From Williamwhitmania sp035530955 (GTDB lineage Bacteria > Bacteroidota > Bacteroidia > Bacteroidales > Williamwhitmaniaceae): 5,072 nucleotides of DNA. Under the pieces are notes generated by a model. It was not told where the DNA came from, searched no databases, and saw only the letters and a list, made by a program, of their open reading frames with translations. Below, in pieces: positions 3,981 to 5,072 of this stretch. Both the position numbers and the translations under genes were made by a program. The stretch lies in contig DATKTT010000154.1 in the NCBI GenBank assembly GCA_035530955.1, forward strand, positions 1 through 5,072, given 5' to 3'. Each line of letters begins with the position of its first letter. Positions within the stretch are counted from its first letter, which is position 1.

Positions 3981-5072
3981 TTAGAGCGAACCAACCATCT
4001 TGGAGGGGTCTACCCACTTGTCGAAATCTTCGGGTGCAACAAAGCCCAGCTCGGCAGCAGCCTCCTTCAGCGTCTTGTTCTCCTTATGCGCCTTCTTGGC
4101 AATCTTGGCAGCCTTCTCGTAGCCAATATGGGTGTTGAGGGCGGTTACCAGCATTAGGGAGTTTTCTAGGTGCTTCTGAATGGTGGGGATGTTGGGAAGC
4201 AAACCCACTGCGCACTTCTCGTTGAACGACATGCAGGCGTCGCCTAGTAGCCGTGCTGACTGTAGCACGTTGGCGGCAATCAGTGGTTTGAATACGTTGA
4301 GTTCGAACTGGCCCATGGTACCACCCATGGTTACGGCCATGTCGTTACCTATCACCTGGGCACAAACCATTGTGAGAGCTTCGGGCTGGGTGGGGTTCAC
4401 CTTGCCCGGCATAATTGAAGAGCCCGGCTCGTTGTCGGGAATAATAACTTCGCCAATGCCGCAGCGTGGGCCGGAACTCAGCATGCGGATGTCGTTGGCC
4501 ATCTTGAACAGCGAAACGGCAGCGCGCTTGAGCGCACCGCTCAGCTCCACCATGGCATCGTGGGAGGCCAGTGCCTCAAACTTGTTGGGCGCAGTAACAA
4601 AGGGATGTCCGGTGAGGTTGGCAATCTTCTTTGCTACCAGCACGTCGTAGCCCTTGGGGGTGTTGAGGCCTGTTCCAACGGCGGTTCCACCCAGCGCCAG
4701 CTCGCGAACCATCTCCACGGCGTTTTTAATGGCACGAATGGAGTTGTCAATCTGCTGCACGTAGCCCGAGAACTCCTGTCCCAGCGTAAGCGGGGTGGCG
4801 TCCATAAAGTGGGTTCGACCAGTTTTTACAATGCCCATAAATTCCTTCGACTTTTGAGCCATTGTTTCGCGCAGCGTAAGCATACCCGGTATGGTAACCT
4901 CCATAGCCATTTTGTAGGCAGCAATATGCATGGCGGTGGGGAAGGTGTCGTTGCTCGACTGCGACTTGTTTACGTCGTCGTTGGGGTGTAAAACCTTCTT
5001 CTCGTCGGTGAGGCTGCCACCGGTGAGCACATGGGCACGGTTGGCAATTACCTCATTCACGTTCATGTTGCT
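3981..5072 (-). CDS. fumC: Class II fumarate hydratase, N-terminus beyond the window
   Basis: This enzyme interconverts fumarate and L-malate in the TCA cycle; class II enzymes are iron-free, oxygen-stable cytosolic homotetramers. The frame stays open to the right edge (Ser-Asn precede the first visible Met at 5066-5064), so that Met is internal. Counting from it, the visible 361 residues include HPND (27-30), SSNDTFPTAMHIA (37-49), the catalytic-His motif GRTH with His86, and the superfamily signature GSSIMPGKVN (215-224, bases 4424-4395) on the mobile loop. His86 and Ser216 map to E. coli FumC His188 and Ser318 with the same offset of 102, so about 100 residues are missing and the full length would be about 463, normal for FumC. 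GKVNPTQPEALTMVCAQVIG is the fumarase rather than the aspartase form. It ends in TAA followed by a strong terminator. The gene is GC-richer than its left neighbour. Confidence 0.96.
   Translation of the reverse strand, partial: SNMNVNEVIANRAHVLTGGSLTDEKKVLHPNDDVNKSQSSNDTFPTAMHIAAYKMAMEVTIPGMLTLRETMAQKSKEFMGIVKTGRTHFMDATPLTLGQEFSGYVQQIDNSIRAIKNAVEMVRELALGGTAVGTGLNTPKGYDVLVAKKIANLTGHPFVTAPNKFEALASHDAMVELSGALKRAAVSLFKMANDIRMLSSGPRCGIGEVIIPDNEPGSSIMPGKVNPTQPEALTMVCAQVIGNDMAVTMGGTMGQFELNVFKPLIAANVLQSARLLGDACMSFNEKCAVGLLPNIPTIQKHLENSLMLVTALNTHIGYEKAAKIAKKAHKENKTLKEAAAELGFVAPEDFDKWVDPSKMVGSL

Noticed and set aside
3882..4157. 91-codon plus-strand open frame starting before the fumC terminator
   Set aside because: It runs through the terminator hairpin and then antisense to conserved fumC sequence.
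4180..4991. Two plus-strand open frames of 156 and 143 codons opposite fumC
   Set aside because: Long antisense frames are expected opposite a GC-rich, highly conserved gene; the minus-strand product has all the fumarase motifs.
3981..5072. Aspartate ammonia-lyase as an alternative to fumarase
   Set aside because: The superfamily signature alone fits both, but the residues after it (GKVNPTQPEALTMVCAQVIG) and HPNDDVN with SSNDTFPTAMHIA are the fumarase forms.

Overview
The window looks like ordinary chromosome from a member of the Bacteroidota. Three things point there: the lipase-like gene carries an N-terminal repeat module of a type common in that phylum; none of the three visible gene starts has a Shine-Dalgarno sequence; and two leaders hold fair matches to the Bacteroidota promoter pattern (TTG, about 19 bases, TAnnTTTG). 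This is inference from sequence character; there is no rRNA or other marker gene.

Layout, left to right. (1) Positions 1-1029, minus strand: a secreted alpha/beta hydrolase, cut by the left edge before its catalytic His. (2) 1030-1419: a divergent intergenic region with a long imperfect stem, a candidate promoter and a small hairpin. (3) 1420-2124, plus strand: a polytopic membrane protein of the DUF6629 type. (4) 2125-2468: a convergent intergenic region unusually dense in short repeats and palindromes. (5) 2469-3581, minus strand: an AT-rich gene of unrecognised family, with four membrane segments and a tail made of two copies of one roughly 95-residue unit. (6) 3582-3980: that gene's candidate promoter and operator, a block of non-coding sequence that reads like a repeat or gene relic, and the strong intrinsic terminator of the next gene. 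(7) 3981-5072, minus strand: class II fumarase (fumC), missing about its first 100 residues at the right edge.

The genes do not form an evident pathway or operon. The fumarase is a TCA-cycle housekeeping enzyme with its own terminator. The hydrolase and the DUF6629 protein are divergently transcribed and could share control. The 370-residue membrane protein appears to be a single-gene unit. I see no defence, mobile, CRISPR or secondary-metabolite system. The best leads are the internally duplicated membrane protein with a palindromic site at its promoter, and the palindrome-rich intergenic block at about 2321-2420.
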